Source: Struthio camelus (Eukaryota > Chordata > Aves > Struthioniformes > Struthionidae). Taken from it: a DNA stretch of 64,000 bases. The notes beneath the pieces were generated by a model that saw only the letters and a program-made list of their open reading frames with translations, was not told where the DNA came from and made no database searches. Position numbers and translations under genes: made by a program. This document shows, piece by piece, positions 34,994 to 47,201 of the stretch; the stretch's first letter is position 1, and each line of letters begins with the position of its first letter. The stretch covers positions 6,352,068 to 6,416,067 of the forward strand of contig NC_090944.1 in assembly GCF_040807025.1 (NCBI RefSeq), in the 5' to 3' direction.

Positions 34994-35945
34994 GCCACGG
35001 GCTCGGCATGGGCTTGTCAGGGACGACTCTGGGCTTTGGTTGGGCTTTGTGCTGGCGGGAGCTGTGTTGGGGCTGGCCTTGGCGGGCTGCGCCTTGTTGG
35101 GGTTTGGGTGAGAGCAGCGTCAGGTGGGGCCTGGGGGTGCCCTGGCAGACCAGGTGTGTGGAAGTGATGTCGCCATGGCATCACAATGCCGGGGTCTTTC
35201 TGGAGGTGGGGCTGGGGGAAGTGCCGCTGTCACTTTGCCTGCGAGCGAGCGAGCGAGCGAGTGTGCGAGCGAGTGCGCGAGCAGGTGGAGAGCGTGGTGT
35301 TGAGCTGGGGCGAAGGAGCAAGGCAGCGGGGTAAGAGCTGGCTCCTCCCATCTCTCTGCAGTCTCTCCTCCCCTCGGGGCGCTCTCCCTGGCTTTGTCGC
35401 CCCCCCAGCGCCCACCACCCGCTGCACGCTCCCTCGGTGGGCACAAGTGCCACAATCAGGCAAACGTCCCCGCCGCGAAGCCCAGCCACGCTCGGGCACC
35501 ATTCTGCGCCCTTGCTGCTCACGACCCGGTGTCCCCGCGTCACACGTGGGAAAGCAGCGGCGGGAGCGGGCAGCCAGGCAAGGCCGACGGAGTGAGCGCA
35601 CCGTGCCCTGCTTTTTGCAGAGTTGCTCTCGGCGGCCTTTGGCTCTTCTCCTGGTGTCAGATTGACGCTGTCGATCTTGGGGTGCGGAGGAGCGTGCACA
35701 GGGTGAGCCGCAGAGCAGAGCGGAGCGGTCAGGGTCGGGGGAGGTTGGTGGAGGGGCGTTGGAGGGGCGGTGGGGAGCAGGGCTTTGGGGGCTGCTGGTC
35801 TGCCTTGGTCGGGGAGGGGGAGGGTGGCTGCAAGGGGCGGCGTGCTCAGAGGTGGGTGCTGTGTTTTGGGTGGCACTCTTGGAGCAGGACGTGGAGGCGG
35901 AGCGCTGAGCAGGCTGCACGCTCGCGGCGCGCTTCCGGTGGCGGC
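34994..35945 (+). promoter_or_regulatory. CpG-rich promoter-like region, unit 3
   Basis: GCGA run at 35241-35282; the region before the ATG is unchanged from unit 1. Confidence 0.5.
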
Positions 35946-37564
35946 ATGGAGCCTCGGAGGCTGAGCGTCGTGGGCGAGTTTGTGGTGCTGAGCCTCTTTG
36001 TGGTGTGCCTGGCCCACATGCCCTCGGTCGTCAACGTCCTCACGATCCTGTGCATAGCGGTGGTGTTGGTGCTGGCGGGGAAAAGGCTCTGGCCCAAGGT
36101 AGGAGTCAGCCTGGGCATGGCCCCGAGCTGGCGCGGGCAGCGAGAGGGCTGAGGCCGCGGCAGCACCTGCAGCAAGGGCAGCCTGACGGTGCTGCGCGCA
36201 AGCCTGCCTGCAGCCTCAGCTCTGCGTGCCCCGCGCAGCCCTTCTGCGAGCAGGGCGCCTCTTGGCGCAGCGTGGATGCTCGCCACTAAGGCAGCGCTCT
36301 CTTGGGCTGTGCAGGGGCCTCGCGGCAGTGCTGGCAGCCTGGGCAACGGCAGCGTGGACGAGCCCGGAGGTGAGCAGCCCCGGCCCAGAGCGTAGGCGCG
36401 CTCGGCAGCGCCTCCCGGCCAAGACAGCCCAGCGCCGCCAGCGCCCACCGCCCTCGGCCCCAGCTGGGGCTCCGCCCACGGGCTGCCCTCGCTCACTGCC
36501 TCTCTGCCTCGTCTTCCAGCAGCCTCCTTCCTGCCCACGGTGGACACGCAGGACTGTGCAGCCAGCCGGCAGGCAGGGTAAGCGGAGGCCTGGCCTCCAC
36601 AGCCCTGGCCAGGCCCACCGCAGGCAAGAGCCCGATGCAGCCCAGAGCCACAGACCTGCGCCTGGCCTGGGCCCCCCAAAGAGCAGGGCATGGCATGGCT
36701 AGGGCTGGGGTCGACGCGCGGGATGCCCAGGACATGCCGCATGCCTGCTGCTCACCAACTGGGAAGCCCCTTTGCTCCTTGCCCACTGCTGCAGCCCTGG
36801 CCCCAGCGCCCCCTCCGCCCGCACCCTGGCACCCTTTGGCGTCTGCTGCCACCAGGGCTTCCCCCTGGGGCACCCAAGGCAGCCTCCTCACCTCCTTTCT
36901 CCCTCCCAGGCTCACAAGCGAGGACATCTTGTCCCCTCGCCACCTCCTGCCGACCTCGGAGCCGGACACGGATGGATGGAAGTTGGATGGCCCTCTCCCA
37001 CTGCCACCACCCTCCATCCTGCTGGACGCTCCCCCAACACCTGCAGGAGTGCTGGGTGAGCTGCTTGTGCCCACAGCCCTCCCGCCATCCCCACCACGCA
37101 GGCGGGTCCGCTTTGGGCGCAACCAGACCGTGTTGCTGAGCAAGGAAGGTCACGAGCTGCTGGACTGCCTCCCCAAAGCCCCACACCTCGACTGGCCAGC
37201 CCACATCCCGCGCCGGTCCATCCTGCACTGTGCCTGGGCACCCGTCCCGCTGGCAGGGGAAGGCACAGTGCGGCCACTTTCACCCCCCGAGCAGTCCGAG
37301 GACGAAGAGGACGAGGAGCCAGCGTGTGCCACCTCCCTGCAGCGCTGGCCCACCATGCAGCTCTGGAGCCTGCCACCGGAGGCGCCCTCCCCTCCCGCTG
37401 CAGCCGCCGGCTGCACAGCGGCCCTGGCCTGCCTGCTCTGCCCAGCCTGCCCAGCCTGCCCTGCAGGCGCCTTCAGAGGGCTGCGCAAGGGCCTCCGCAG
37501 ATGCGCCTCCTTCCTGCGAGGGCCACGGCGAGTGCTCAGGAGGCGCCAGGCAAGGGCCAGCTGA
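35946..37564 (+). CDS. Uncharacterised RVRF protein gene, copy 3
   Basis: Exons 35946-36098, 36315-36369, 36520-36577 and 36910-37564 predict 306 residues. It differs from copies 1 and 2 by Met-to-Thr in the second hydrophobic segment (NVLTILC), PRRRVRFG for PCRRVRFG, LLSKEGHEL for LLSEEGHEL, the acidic cluster PEQSEDEEDEEP, and a 9-base in-frame gain giving CPACPACPAG. The intron after exon 3 lacks 14 bases (loss of the GCAGGGGGGCTGCC region). AATAAA is at 37657-37662. Most coding differences from copy 1 are amino-acid changing, yet no stop or shift has arisen. Confidence 0.65.
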
Positions 37565-40500
37565 TTGGGGCCAGCAGCAGGCTCCGCGCCTGGGCAGACG
37601 TGCCAGTAACCAGCGCCCGCGGAGCTAGACGCCTTCGCCACCTCCGGGCCAGCGTCAATAAACCTCTGTGCAAGACTCTGTGGGAGGCGAGAGTGAAACA
37701 CCATGTGAAGTGCTATGAAGGAGGCGCAGGAATGCTCCCTGAGTCTTAGGAAGCCAGCCGTTCCCCGAACTCAGGCTTTCCTGCTCCTGACAGGGCTGAG
37801 TAGAGCAGCAACATGCAAAAACATGTCTCCAGAACAGAAGTTTAAATGCTTAGCTCAGATGAACCATCACATAGGAAACTGGCTGTCAGAAGAAGTCCGT
37901 GAGATCCTTACAAAGCGCAGTGGATGTGATCCTGGGGGCGCTCTGGAGCAAGATCTGAATTCCCCTGTGAATGGAGACTATGTAGCCTCCAACAGTGATC
38001 TGCAGAAAGAAGTTGTAAAACGGGGGAGAATTGCTATCGGTCAGGGGGCTGAGCAGAAAGATTCATCCAAGCCATCACCCTCAGCAGAACAGTGGGAGGA
38101 TCCTAAAAGGAATGAGCGTTCCAGAGGCCAAGAGGTCCTCCACTTGATCAAACACCCGGGACTAGAAAATTGCTACGCAAGGAAAAGGGGGAGGGCAGAT
38201 CTTCAGGTTATCGACAAGACTGCCCTATGTGACAGCCAGCCCAGGATTGGCAGTGAATACCCCTTCCATTTTCGGCACAAGCTGCTGATGCTGGACTACC
38301 GTGGAAGGTATCTGGTTTGCCAGGAGCATGGCAAAGCAAAAGAAGGCGTTCTGAGCACTCCGAATGCAACAAGCCTTGGCACTGAGTGCTCAGATAGTGC
38401 CTCAGATATGGACAGTGAGTTTTTCAATGCTGAGCGTGAAGAAGGGGATGCCTCTGTTACAGCAGGTCTGACACACACACATGCCATGGACCTCCAGGTG
38501 GCGATGTTTCATGGTGCCCCTGATTTCACGAGCCAGTACATTTCAACAAACCTCGCTTTGTGCCACTTGGTGCTCCCCCTCCTGCTACCAAATCCATGCA
38601 CCGCACCAAGAGAGTTCCCTCAGCCAAGTTAAAAAGAGCTGGAAAGGGACGGAACAATTGGGAAAGCAGACCACAATTCAGAGGAGCAGACCACAATTCA
38701 GAGGCACAAAAACAAACCGATTGATCAGGCAGACACACTCATGGTGTCCTTCATACGGATCGGGAGTTCTCCTTCCTCTTCCAAGGCTCAGCTCCTGAAT
38801 GCTCTGCCGACTAAACACAAACACGACACTTTCTTCCACCGACATTGCAAAGGCAGCACCAAAGGCTGTCTTCTAATGACAGGTGTTGTGCAGATCTCTT
38901 GGTCCTGTGCCAGTGGCAGTGCTGATGACACTTTTGACGGCTGTGTTGCTTTTTGTAACCTGCATGGGGATGCTAGAGGTCATGAACAACAATTGCCGTT
39001 TTTACAGCAGATCTCTTCTGTGAAGGAGGCTCTCAGTTAGCTGAGTCTGACCAGAGTGACAAGAAAGGCATGAACATTGTACGTGACCCGTGGCAGTCTC
39101 AAAAGCCTTTGATTTGTCTTTTCACTGAAGAAGAGAATGTTGCATGTGGCCAATCTAGCCAGAATGTAAAAAGAGGTATCCAGAACAGAAACACAGCAGA
39201 ATTAGTAGAGGAGCTGATAAAAACAATCAGAGACCTACTAGCAAGGTGAAACAACCTCTTAAGGCTTGATGCTTGTCAGGACACAGCTCGCCAACGTGGA
39301 TTTATTGTGGCTAAAGAGGCAGAAGAGTGTGTGAGAGCCAAAGCAAAGGCAAGAACCTTGGTGGGATTCTTGACAAAGGAGAAACTGTGTTTGAGATCAA
39401 ATCACAGCTACTGCCTCTTCAAGGACAACTATGGTACCCATGGTGTAAAAAGGAGAAAGAGCTCCCCCGCTTGCAGGAAAAGAGGAACAAGAACATAGAA
39501 CATCATGGGAGCCAAAGTGAGCCAGAGAAGTGTGCAGGACGAAGAAAGCAACTCGACAGAGCGTTCCCCCTCAAGCAGCTGATGAAATCAGTCCTCGCTT
39601 TTCTCCAGGCACAGTCAAGAGACACCAAGAAATACTTGCTGCAGTGGAGGAAGGTCTTTAGGGATGACCTGTCCTCTGAGCACTTGGAGGAACTTCAGAA
39701 AGAGTATCATCAGTGAAGGTATCAAATCCTGGAAATAAAGAACAGCAAGGAAAAAACCACTCTGAAAACAGCATTGATGAATAAGTTAGAAGCCCTCTCC
39801 AATGCAGTCAATGATTCATCCATTGGTCTTAAGCGTCTTTTGAGAGAAGTAGGGCAGATTCGTGAAGCTCTAGAATCCTTGAACTCAAAAGATGAATGTT
39901 TTTGCAAACTACCTGAAGTGGCAGTCGATCTGACGGTTTCAGGGTATGCCCTTGAAGTGGTGGATGGTGATGCTTCGTCTGTACCGTGACGATGGCTTGG
40001 GGCAATCTTTGACAAATTGAGAAGCTAGGGGAGAGAAGAGCGTTTGTTCTCTCAGTGCTTGGCATCCAGAGCCCGGGGAAGTCAAGCCTGCTGAATGCCA
40101 TGTTTGGTCTGCAGTGGAACGTCAGTGCGGGGAGAGGCACGCGGGGAGCGTTTATGCAGCTGCTTCAGGTGGACGAGAAACCCCAAGAGGCCGTGGACTT
40201 TGATTACAGGCTGATTGTTGACACAGGAGGACTTTGTGCCATGGAGGTGGCCAATAAGCAGTCACTTAATGATGACAATGAGCTAGCCACCTTTGGCATT
40301 GGCATTGGCAACATGACTCTGATCAATATCTTGGGAGAAAATCCTGGAGACATGCAAGATGTCCTTCAGCTAGCTGGGCAGGCTTTTCTCCGCATGAAGC
40401 AAGTCAATCTTTCGCCAAGCTGCTGCTTTGTGCACCACAATGTTGGAGAAATAAGTGCCCAGGAACAAAACATGCAAGCACAAAGACGCCTGCAGGAAAA

Positions 40501-41545
40501 GCTGGAGGAAATGGCAGGGACAGCCACCCAGCCGCCCAGCAGGCATTCTGCCATGTCACCCACAGTCACTACTTTGCTCACCTCTGGGTGGCAAGGAAAC
40601 CCACCCATGGCCCCACCCAACCCCACACACAGCCAGCACGTGCAGCAGTTAAAGAGCACAATTCTCCAAGGTGCCAAGAAGGGATCGCAGGGCACTATTT
40701 CAAGGCTCTCGAGCTTGAAAGTTCGTATGAGTGACTTGTGGAAGGCTCTGCTGAATGAAAAGTTTGTTTTCCCTTTCCAAAACACTCGGGAAGTTGCTGC
40801 AGACAACAGCTTAGGAACAACCGACAGCCAGTGGACCTGGCAGCTGGGGAGCCACATCCTAGACTTGCAAATGAAACGGAACAATCGGATTAAAAAGGGA
40901 GACGTTCCGCATGTGACTCGAAGAAGCCTTATGGAGGAAGTGCAAGATAAATATGAGACCCTCTGGAAAGACTTGGAACCGTATTTCAGGGAAGATGACG
41001 CCAGTGGGCTTTTGATTCAGCGGAAAGCAAGCATTGAAAATCAACCGCAAGATCTGAGAGAAGCACTTGTGGAAGAGACACAGAGAAAGTCTGCCGAGTT
41101 CATTGAACGGGAGAAGAATCCGAGCAAAGGGCATCAGAAGAAGCCAGAATGTGAACACGAGCTTGTCAAGAGAAGGCAACTGGTGGCTTTGTCGCTAAAG
41201 AAGGAAGAGCTGCATGAAGAAAAGCTGAGGCAACACTTGGCTAGCCTCTGGAAACAATGGCTCTACAAAGTATCTTCCAGTGCACCTCCTCCTGCAGAAC
41301 CAAACATAAACCTCCCTAGTGAGACCACTCTGCTGGAACATTTCAAGCAAGAGCCAAACAGAGAGGAAGAAATAAAATGCTTCTTGCCAAAGGATGCATT
41401 TCCCATGGCATCCCTTGCAGGCAGTGCAAGAGATCATTGCTGCTGGAAGCTGCATTTCATTTCATCCCTTTGTATTTCAGATGCTAGTCGTACTTCCCAA
41501 AACATGTCTACAATAAACTCGCGGGCTAGCCTTCTGGTCAGGGTG

Positions 41546-42373
41546 TCTGCTGGTGCTGGGCTTGTGGCGGGGGTGCAGGGGGGAGTGGGGCGTTGTGTTG
41601 GGGGTGCTGGTCTTGTCGTGGGGGGTGCAGAGGGGAGTTGGTCCTTGTGTTGGGGGTGCTGGTCTTTGTTTTGAGGTGCAGAGGGGATCTGGACCTTGTG
41701 TTGGGGGTGCATAGGGGATCTGGGTGTTGTTGTGGGGGTGCTTAGAGGAGGTGGGCCTTGTGTTGGGGGTGCTGGTCTTGTCGTGGGGGTGCAGAAGGGA
41801 TCAGGGCCTTGTTTTTGGGGTGCTGGGCCTTGTTTTGAGGTGCAGAGGGGATCTGGGCATTGTGTTGGGGGTGCTGAGGGGATTTGGGTGTTGTTGTGGG
41901 GGTGCTTAGAGGAGGTGGGCCTTGTGTTGGGGGTGCTGGGTTTGTTGTGGGGGTGCAGAGGGGATCAGGGCCTTGTTTTTGGGGTGCTGGGCCTTGTTTT
42001 GGGAGTGCTGGGCTTGTCATGGGGGTGCTGAGGGGATCAGGGCATTGTGTTGGGGGTGCTGGGCATTGTGTAGGGTTTGCTGGGCTTGTTATGGGGGTGC
42101 AGAGGGGATCTGGGTCTTGTTTTGGGGGTGCTTAGAGGACGTGGGCCTTTTGTTGGGGGTGCTGGGCTTGTCGTGGGGGTCCTGAGTGGTCATGGTGTTG
42201 TGTTGGGGGTGGTGGGCGTTGTTTTGGGAGAACTAGGCTTGTTTTCAGGGTGCTTAGGGGATCTGGGCCTTGTTTTCGGGGTACTGAGGGGATCTGGGCG
42301 TTGTTTTGGCGGTGCTGGGCCTTGTCATGGGGGTGTTGAGGGAATCTAGGCCTTTTTTTGGGGGTGTGGAGAG
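41546..42373 (+). repeat. G-rich minisatellite, unit 4 (828 bp)
   Basis: Length equals that in unit 3, with few base changes (for example TTTTCAGGG near 42243). Confidence 0.95.
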
Positions 42374-42563
42374 GGTTCCGGAGCACTCGACCAGGTTGCC
42401 CTGAGAGGTTGTGGAGTCTCCTTCCCTGGAGATATTCAAAAGCCGCCTGGCCCAATCCTGGGCAATATGCTCCAGAGGACCCTGGCTGAGCAGGGGCGTT
42501 GGACTCCAGGATCTCCGGAGGTCCCTTCCAACCTCCACCATTCTCTGAGCCTGTGATTCTGTG
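42374..42563 (+). mobile_element. CR1 3' end, unit 4
   Basis: Same element with the GCCCTGAGAGG variant. Confidence 0.92.
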
Positions 42564-43227
42564 AAATGTTAAGGCTAAAATTTTAACACTCACATCCCAG
42601 AAGTTTTCTTTTCCTTTCTTCTCAGAATTTGTTCCCATCGATGGTTGAGCCCATCACACATCTTCCACAATCACCTGTAATGTGCTCATGTAGTGTTCAA
42701 ATGCTATAGGTCATATGGTTGCTATAGGGGTTGGTTCACCTAGTTGATTTAAACCAGTTGAGGGAATGGTTAGAACGTACAGCTAGCAATCTGGTTTTGG
42801 AGCTAAGGAAAGGTTTTGCACATTGAGTGACTACTCCCCAAATTACAGCTTGGTTGCCACTGGCCACGCACGCAGGGAGCCCCATTCCCCTTGGGATCAT
42901 TCCAGTTAATATGAAAGAGAGAATCAACCGTATCGGGAATAATACCAACGGTGCGTCTATATGATTGGGGCCTGGGCATACAAGTCTCGAACTCCCATCT
43001 CTCCATCATATGTCTAGCAAGCCAAGAATCTTCCACAAGACTTGAACTGGAGGAATGTGTGGGATCAAAACTGTCATGTCACCTGGGGGAGTGAACCAGA
43101 CACCGTGCGTAGGGCCTACGAAATAGATGGCTCAGTGTTACAGTGGGGACAACAAACAATTGTACTTGGGACCTGAGAGGACCACTCCCTGAGAGAGACC
43201 TGCCCAATCGAAGCTATTTCCAAGCAG
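42564..43227 (+). other. Unassigned conserved block, unit 4
   Basis: Same form as in unit 3. Confidence 0.5.
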
Positions 43228-44630
43228 GTGGTCCTGAAGGGAGCACTGCCCTTCAGGAAAAAGCCTTTGCGCAGCTGCGCTATTACCAGAACGGAGCAGC
43301 TTCACGACCGCATCACACAGCTCATCAGCCTCCCCATCGACACACAGGAACAGGAGCCAATGCATGACAACCAAAGTTGCATTCATGACAGACTGCATGA
43401 AATAGGAAAACAGGTGGACTCGGCAGCCAGGAACTCCACATATGTCTTCACTCATGGATACAGAAGACATTCAGCAGTGTCTCTAGGCAAAGTGGCAGCA
43501 GAAAGGTTGGCAAAGATGCAGAAGGCTTTCACAAGAGCAAACGACCCCACTTTCTACCTGCGGGGCCAGAGAGAAGACTTCTTCACAAGTTTCCACATGT
43601 CCTGCCAAGCAGTGCCCTCTCTCACAGCAGTTGCTGATTTTTTTTATGTGACGAGCTTTCAGGAGCTGTTTGACAGGCAGTGTCTGTGAAGACTGCTCTT
43701 GATATAGCCTGGGAAAGGAGCTCTAACTCTCCAGCTTTCAGTGGCCATCGATCTCAACTAGAAACGGCTATTCTCCTCTCTCTTGCGGAGGAAGAGAATG
43801 GTGAGAAGTTCAGGCAGCACATTCATTTCCCCCAACATGTTTTAGAAGGTTTCGTTGAAAAGTGTCTTAACAACTATTGCTTAGACAAGAACAATTCAAG
43901 GCTGAAGAACTTGTTCCATGTTTCCCTGAATTCATTCCAGACTCTTGCTGCTGCTGCTAGCTTTGCGCCTACAACTCCAGTTGTCCAAGAGAACTGTGGC
44001 AATGTCTCCCTGTGGCTAGAGGAATTTGGGAGCAGACTTGGAGCTAATTCTGAACTTCCCAGAAGTCATCTGAAAAGCATTGAGCATCAAGAAAGAAAGG
44101 AGCTAGAGCTCCTGGAGGAGGCAATGAGTAAAGCTCTGGCCCCTGTGCTAGCAAACCTGAAACAGGCATTTTCCATGCCTCATCTGAAAGCTTGGAACTG
44201 GAAACCTCATACAATCGGAGTTGAAGGGCTGCACGGCTGCTGGAAGCAATGCCCGTTGTGCAGCGCTCTTTGCACAGACACAATACGTGCTCCTGATGGG
44301 GACCACAGTGTTCACTTCCATCGCCCTCAAGTCCTCAATCGTAGCCAGTGGGTTAGAAGAAATCGGTTTGTCCCTGCCCTTTGCTCCAGTCTTGTAGCAA
44401 GTCACTGTTGCCTTGTGCTTGAGGATAACAAGGAAGCTGCCTATACAAAGTCTAGAGAAGCAGGAGCAGCTTCTGCCAGTTGGAGCCTCACGCCAGAAAG
44501 CTCCCCGCAGGCATGCTGCAAATGGCTTGTGTGCCGTTTCCGCTCACAATTGCAACAAGATTGCTGTGCACAATTGGAGGGCACAGCAGCAACCCGTCCA
44601 GAAGGGGAAAAGTGCCCAAAGAAAGAACGA

Positions 44631-45582
44631 GCCACGGGCTCGGCATGGGCTTGTCAGGGACGACTCTGGGCTTTGGTTGGGCTTTGTGCTGGCGGGAGCT
44701 GTGTTGGGGCTGGCCTTGGCGGGCTGCGCCTTGTTGGGGTTTGGGTGAGAGCAGCGTCAGGTGGGGCCTGGGGGTGCCCTGGCAGACCAGGTGTGTGGAA
44801 GTGATGTCACCATGGCATCACAATGCCGGGGTCTTTCTGGAGGTGGGGCTGGGGGAAGTGCCGCTGTCACTTTGCCTGCGAGCGAGCGAGCGAGCGAGTG
44901 TGCGAGCGAGTGCGCGAGCAGGTGGAGAGCGTGGTGTTGAGCTGGGGCGAAGGAGCAAGGCAGCGGGGTAAGAGCTGGCTCCTTCCATCTCTCTGCAGTC
45001 TCTCCTCCCCTCGGGGCGCTCTCCCTGGCTTTGTCGCCCCCCCAGCGCCCACCACCCGCTGCACACTCCCTCGGTGGGCACAAGTGCCACAATCAGGCAA
45101 ACGTCCCCGCCGCGAAGCCCAGCCACGCTCGGGCACCATTCTGCGCCCTTGCTGCTCACGACCCGGTGTCCCCGCGTCACACGTGGGAAAGCAGCGGCGG
45201 GAGCGGGCAGCCAGGCAAGGCCGACGGAGTGAGCGCACCGTGCCCTGCTTTTTGCAGAGTTGCTCTCGGCGGCCTTTGGCTCTTCTCCTGGTGTCAGATT
45301 GACGCTGTCGATCTTGGGGTGCGGAGGAGCGTGCACAGGGTGAGCCGCAGAGCAGAGCAGAGCGGTCAGGGTCGGGGGAGGTTGGTGGAGGGGCGTTGGA
45401 GGGGCGGTGGGGAGCAGGGCTTTGGGGGCTGCTGGTCTGCCTTGGTCGGGGAGGGGGAGGGTGGCTGCAAGGGGCGGCGTGCTCAGAGGTGGGTGCTGTG
45501 TTTTGGGTGGCACTCTTGGAGCAGGACGTGGAGGCGGAGCGCTGAGCAGGCTGCACGCTCGCGGCGCGCTTCCGGTGGCGGC
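44631..45582 (+). promoter_or_regulatory. CpG-rich promoter-like region, unit 4
   Basis: GCGA run at 44878-44919; private G-to-A changes near 44808 and 45064. The region before the ATG is unchanged. Confidence 0.5.
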
Positions 45583-47201
45583 ATGGAGCCTCGGAGGCTG
45601 AGCGTCGTGGGCGAGTTTGTGGTGCTGAGCCTCTTTGTGGTGTGCCTGGCCCACATGCCCTCGGTCGTCAACGTCCTCACGATCCTGTGCATAGCGGTGG
45701 TGTTGGTGCTGGCGGGGAAAAGGCTCTGGCCCAAGGTAGGAGTCAGCCTGGGCATGGCCCCGAGCTGGCGCGGGCAGCGAGAGGGCTGAGGCCGCGGCAG
45801 CACCTGCAGCAAGGGCAGCCTGACGGTGCTGCGCGCAAGCCTGCCTGCAGCCTCAGCTCTGCGTGCCCCGCGCAGCCCTTCTGCGAGCAGGGCGCCTCTT
45901 GGCGCAGCGTGGATGCTCGCCACTAAGGCAGCGCTCTCTTGGGCTGTGCAGGGGCCTCGCGGCAGTGCTGGCAGCCTGGGCAACGGCAGCGTGGACGAGC
46001 CCGGAGGTGAGCAGCCCCGGCCCAGAGCGTAGGCGCGCTCGGCAGCGCCTCCCGGCCAAGACAGCCCAGCGCCGCCAGCGCCCACCGCCCTCGGCCCCAG
46101 CTGGGGCTCCGCCGACGGGCTGCCCTCGCTCACTGCCTCTCTGCCTCGTCTTCCAGCAGCCTCCTTCCTGCCCACGGTGGACACGCAGGACTGTGCAGCC
46201 AGCCGGCAGGCAGGGTAAGCGGAGGCCTGGCCTCCACAGCCCTGGCCAGGCCCACCGCAGGCAAGAGCCCGATGCAGCCCAGAGCCACAGACCTGCGCCT
46301 GGCCTGGGCCCCCCAAAGAGCAGGGCATGGCATGGCTAGGGCTGGGGTCGACGCGCGGGATGCCCAGGACATGCCGCATGCCTGCTGCTCACCAACTGGG
46401 AAGCCCCTTTGCTCCTTGCCCACTGCTGCAGCCCTGGCCCCAGCGCCCCCTCCGCCCGCACCCTGGCACCCTTTGGCGTCTGCTGCCACCAGGGCTTCCC
46501 CCTGGGGCACCCAAGGCAGCCTCCTCACCTCCTTTCTCCCTCCCAGGCTCACAAGCGAGGACATCTTGTCCCCTCGCCACCTCCTGCCGACCTCGGAGCC
46601 GGACACGGATGGATGGAAGTTGGATGGCCCTCTCCCACTGCCACCACCCTCCATCCTGCTGGACGCTCCCCCAACACCTGCAGGAGTGCTGGGTGAGCTG
46701 CTTGTGCCCACAGCCCTCCCGCCATCCCCACCACGCAGGCGGGTCCGCTTTGGGCGCAACCAGACCGTGTTGCTGAGCAAGGAAGGTCACGAGCTGCTGG
46801 ACTGCCTCCCCAAAGCCCCACACCTCGACTGGCCAGCCCACATCCCGCGCCGGTCCATCCTGCACTGTGCCTGGGCACCCGTCCCGCTGGCAGGGGAAGG
46901 CACAGTGCGGCCACTTTCACCCCCCGAGCAGTCCGAGGACGAAGAGGACGAGGAGCCAGCGTGTGCCACCTCCCTGCAGCGCTGGCCCACCATGCAGCTC
47001 TGGAGCCTGCCACCGGAGGCGCCCTCCCCTCCCGCTGCAGCCGCCGGCTGCACAGCGGCCCTGGCCTGCCTGCTCTGCCCAGCCTGCCCAGCCTGCCCTG
47101 CAGGCGCCTTCAGAGGGCTGCGCAAGGGCCTCCGCAGATGCGCCTCCTTCCTGCGAGGGCCACGGCGAGTGCTCAGGAGGCGCCAGGCAAGGGCCAGCTG
47201 A
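45583..47201 (+). CDS. Uncharacterised RVRF protein gene, copy 4
   Basis: Exons 45583-45735, 45952-46006, 46157-46214 and 46547-47201 predict 306 residues, essentially those of copy 3, including the KEGHEL variant and the CPACPACPAG gain. AATAAA is at 47294-47299. Confidence 0.65.

Larger units (their letters stand above)
29918..39558 (+). repeat. Array unit 3 (9641 bp)
   Basis: Long minisatellite allele; 36-base deletion near 30924; it keeps GTTA near 30375, lost in units 1, 2, 4 and 5. The four-exon gene has a 9-base in-frame repeat gain and a 14-base intron loss. Confidence 0.97.
37823..44630 (+). pseudogene. GVIN1-like: VLIG/GVIN1-like pseudogene, copy d
   Basis: Pieces: 37823-38632, 38741-39040, TGA at 39247, 39327-39716, 39774-39989, 40055-41674, 43228-43689, 43680 onward. 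It has the 36-base deletion of copy c, but also the 4-base deletion near 40014 that separates the P-loop piece from the preceding one. The P-loop GIQSPGKSS is intact, and the region after it is open for more than 500 codons before ending in the minisatellite. It shares the stops of the family copies after EYHQ (39714) and DGDASSVP (39987). Confidence 0.9.
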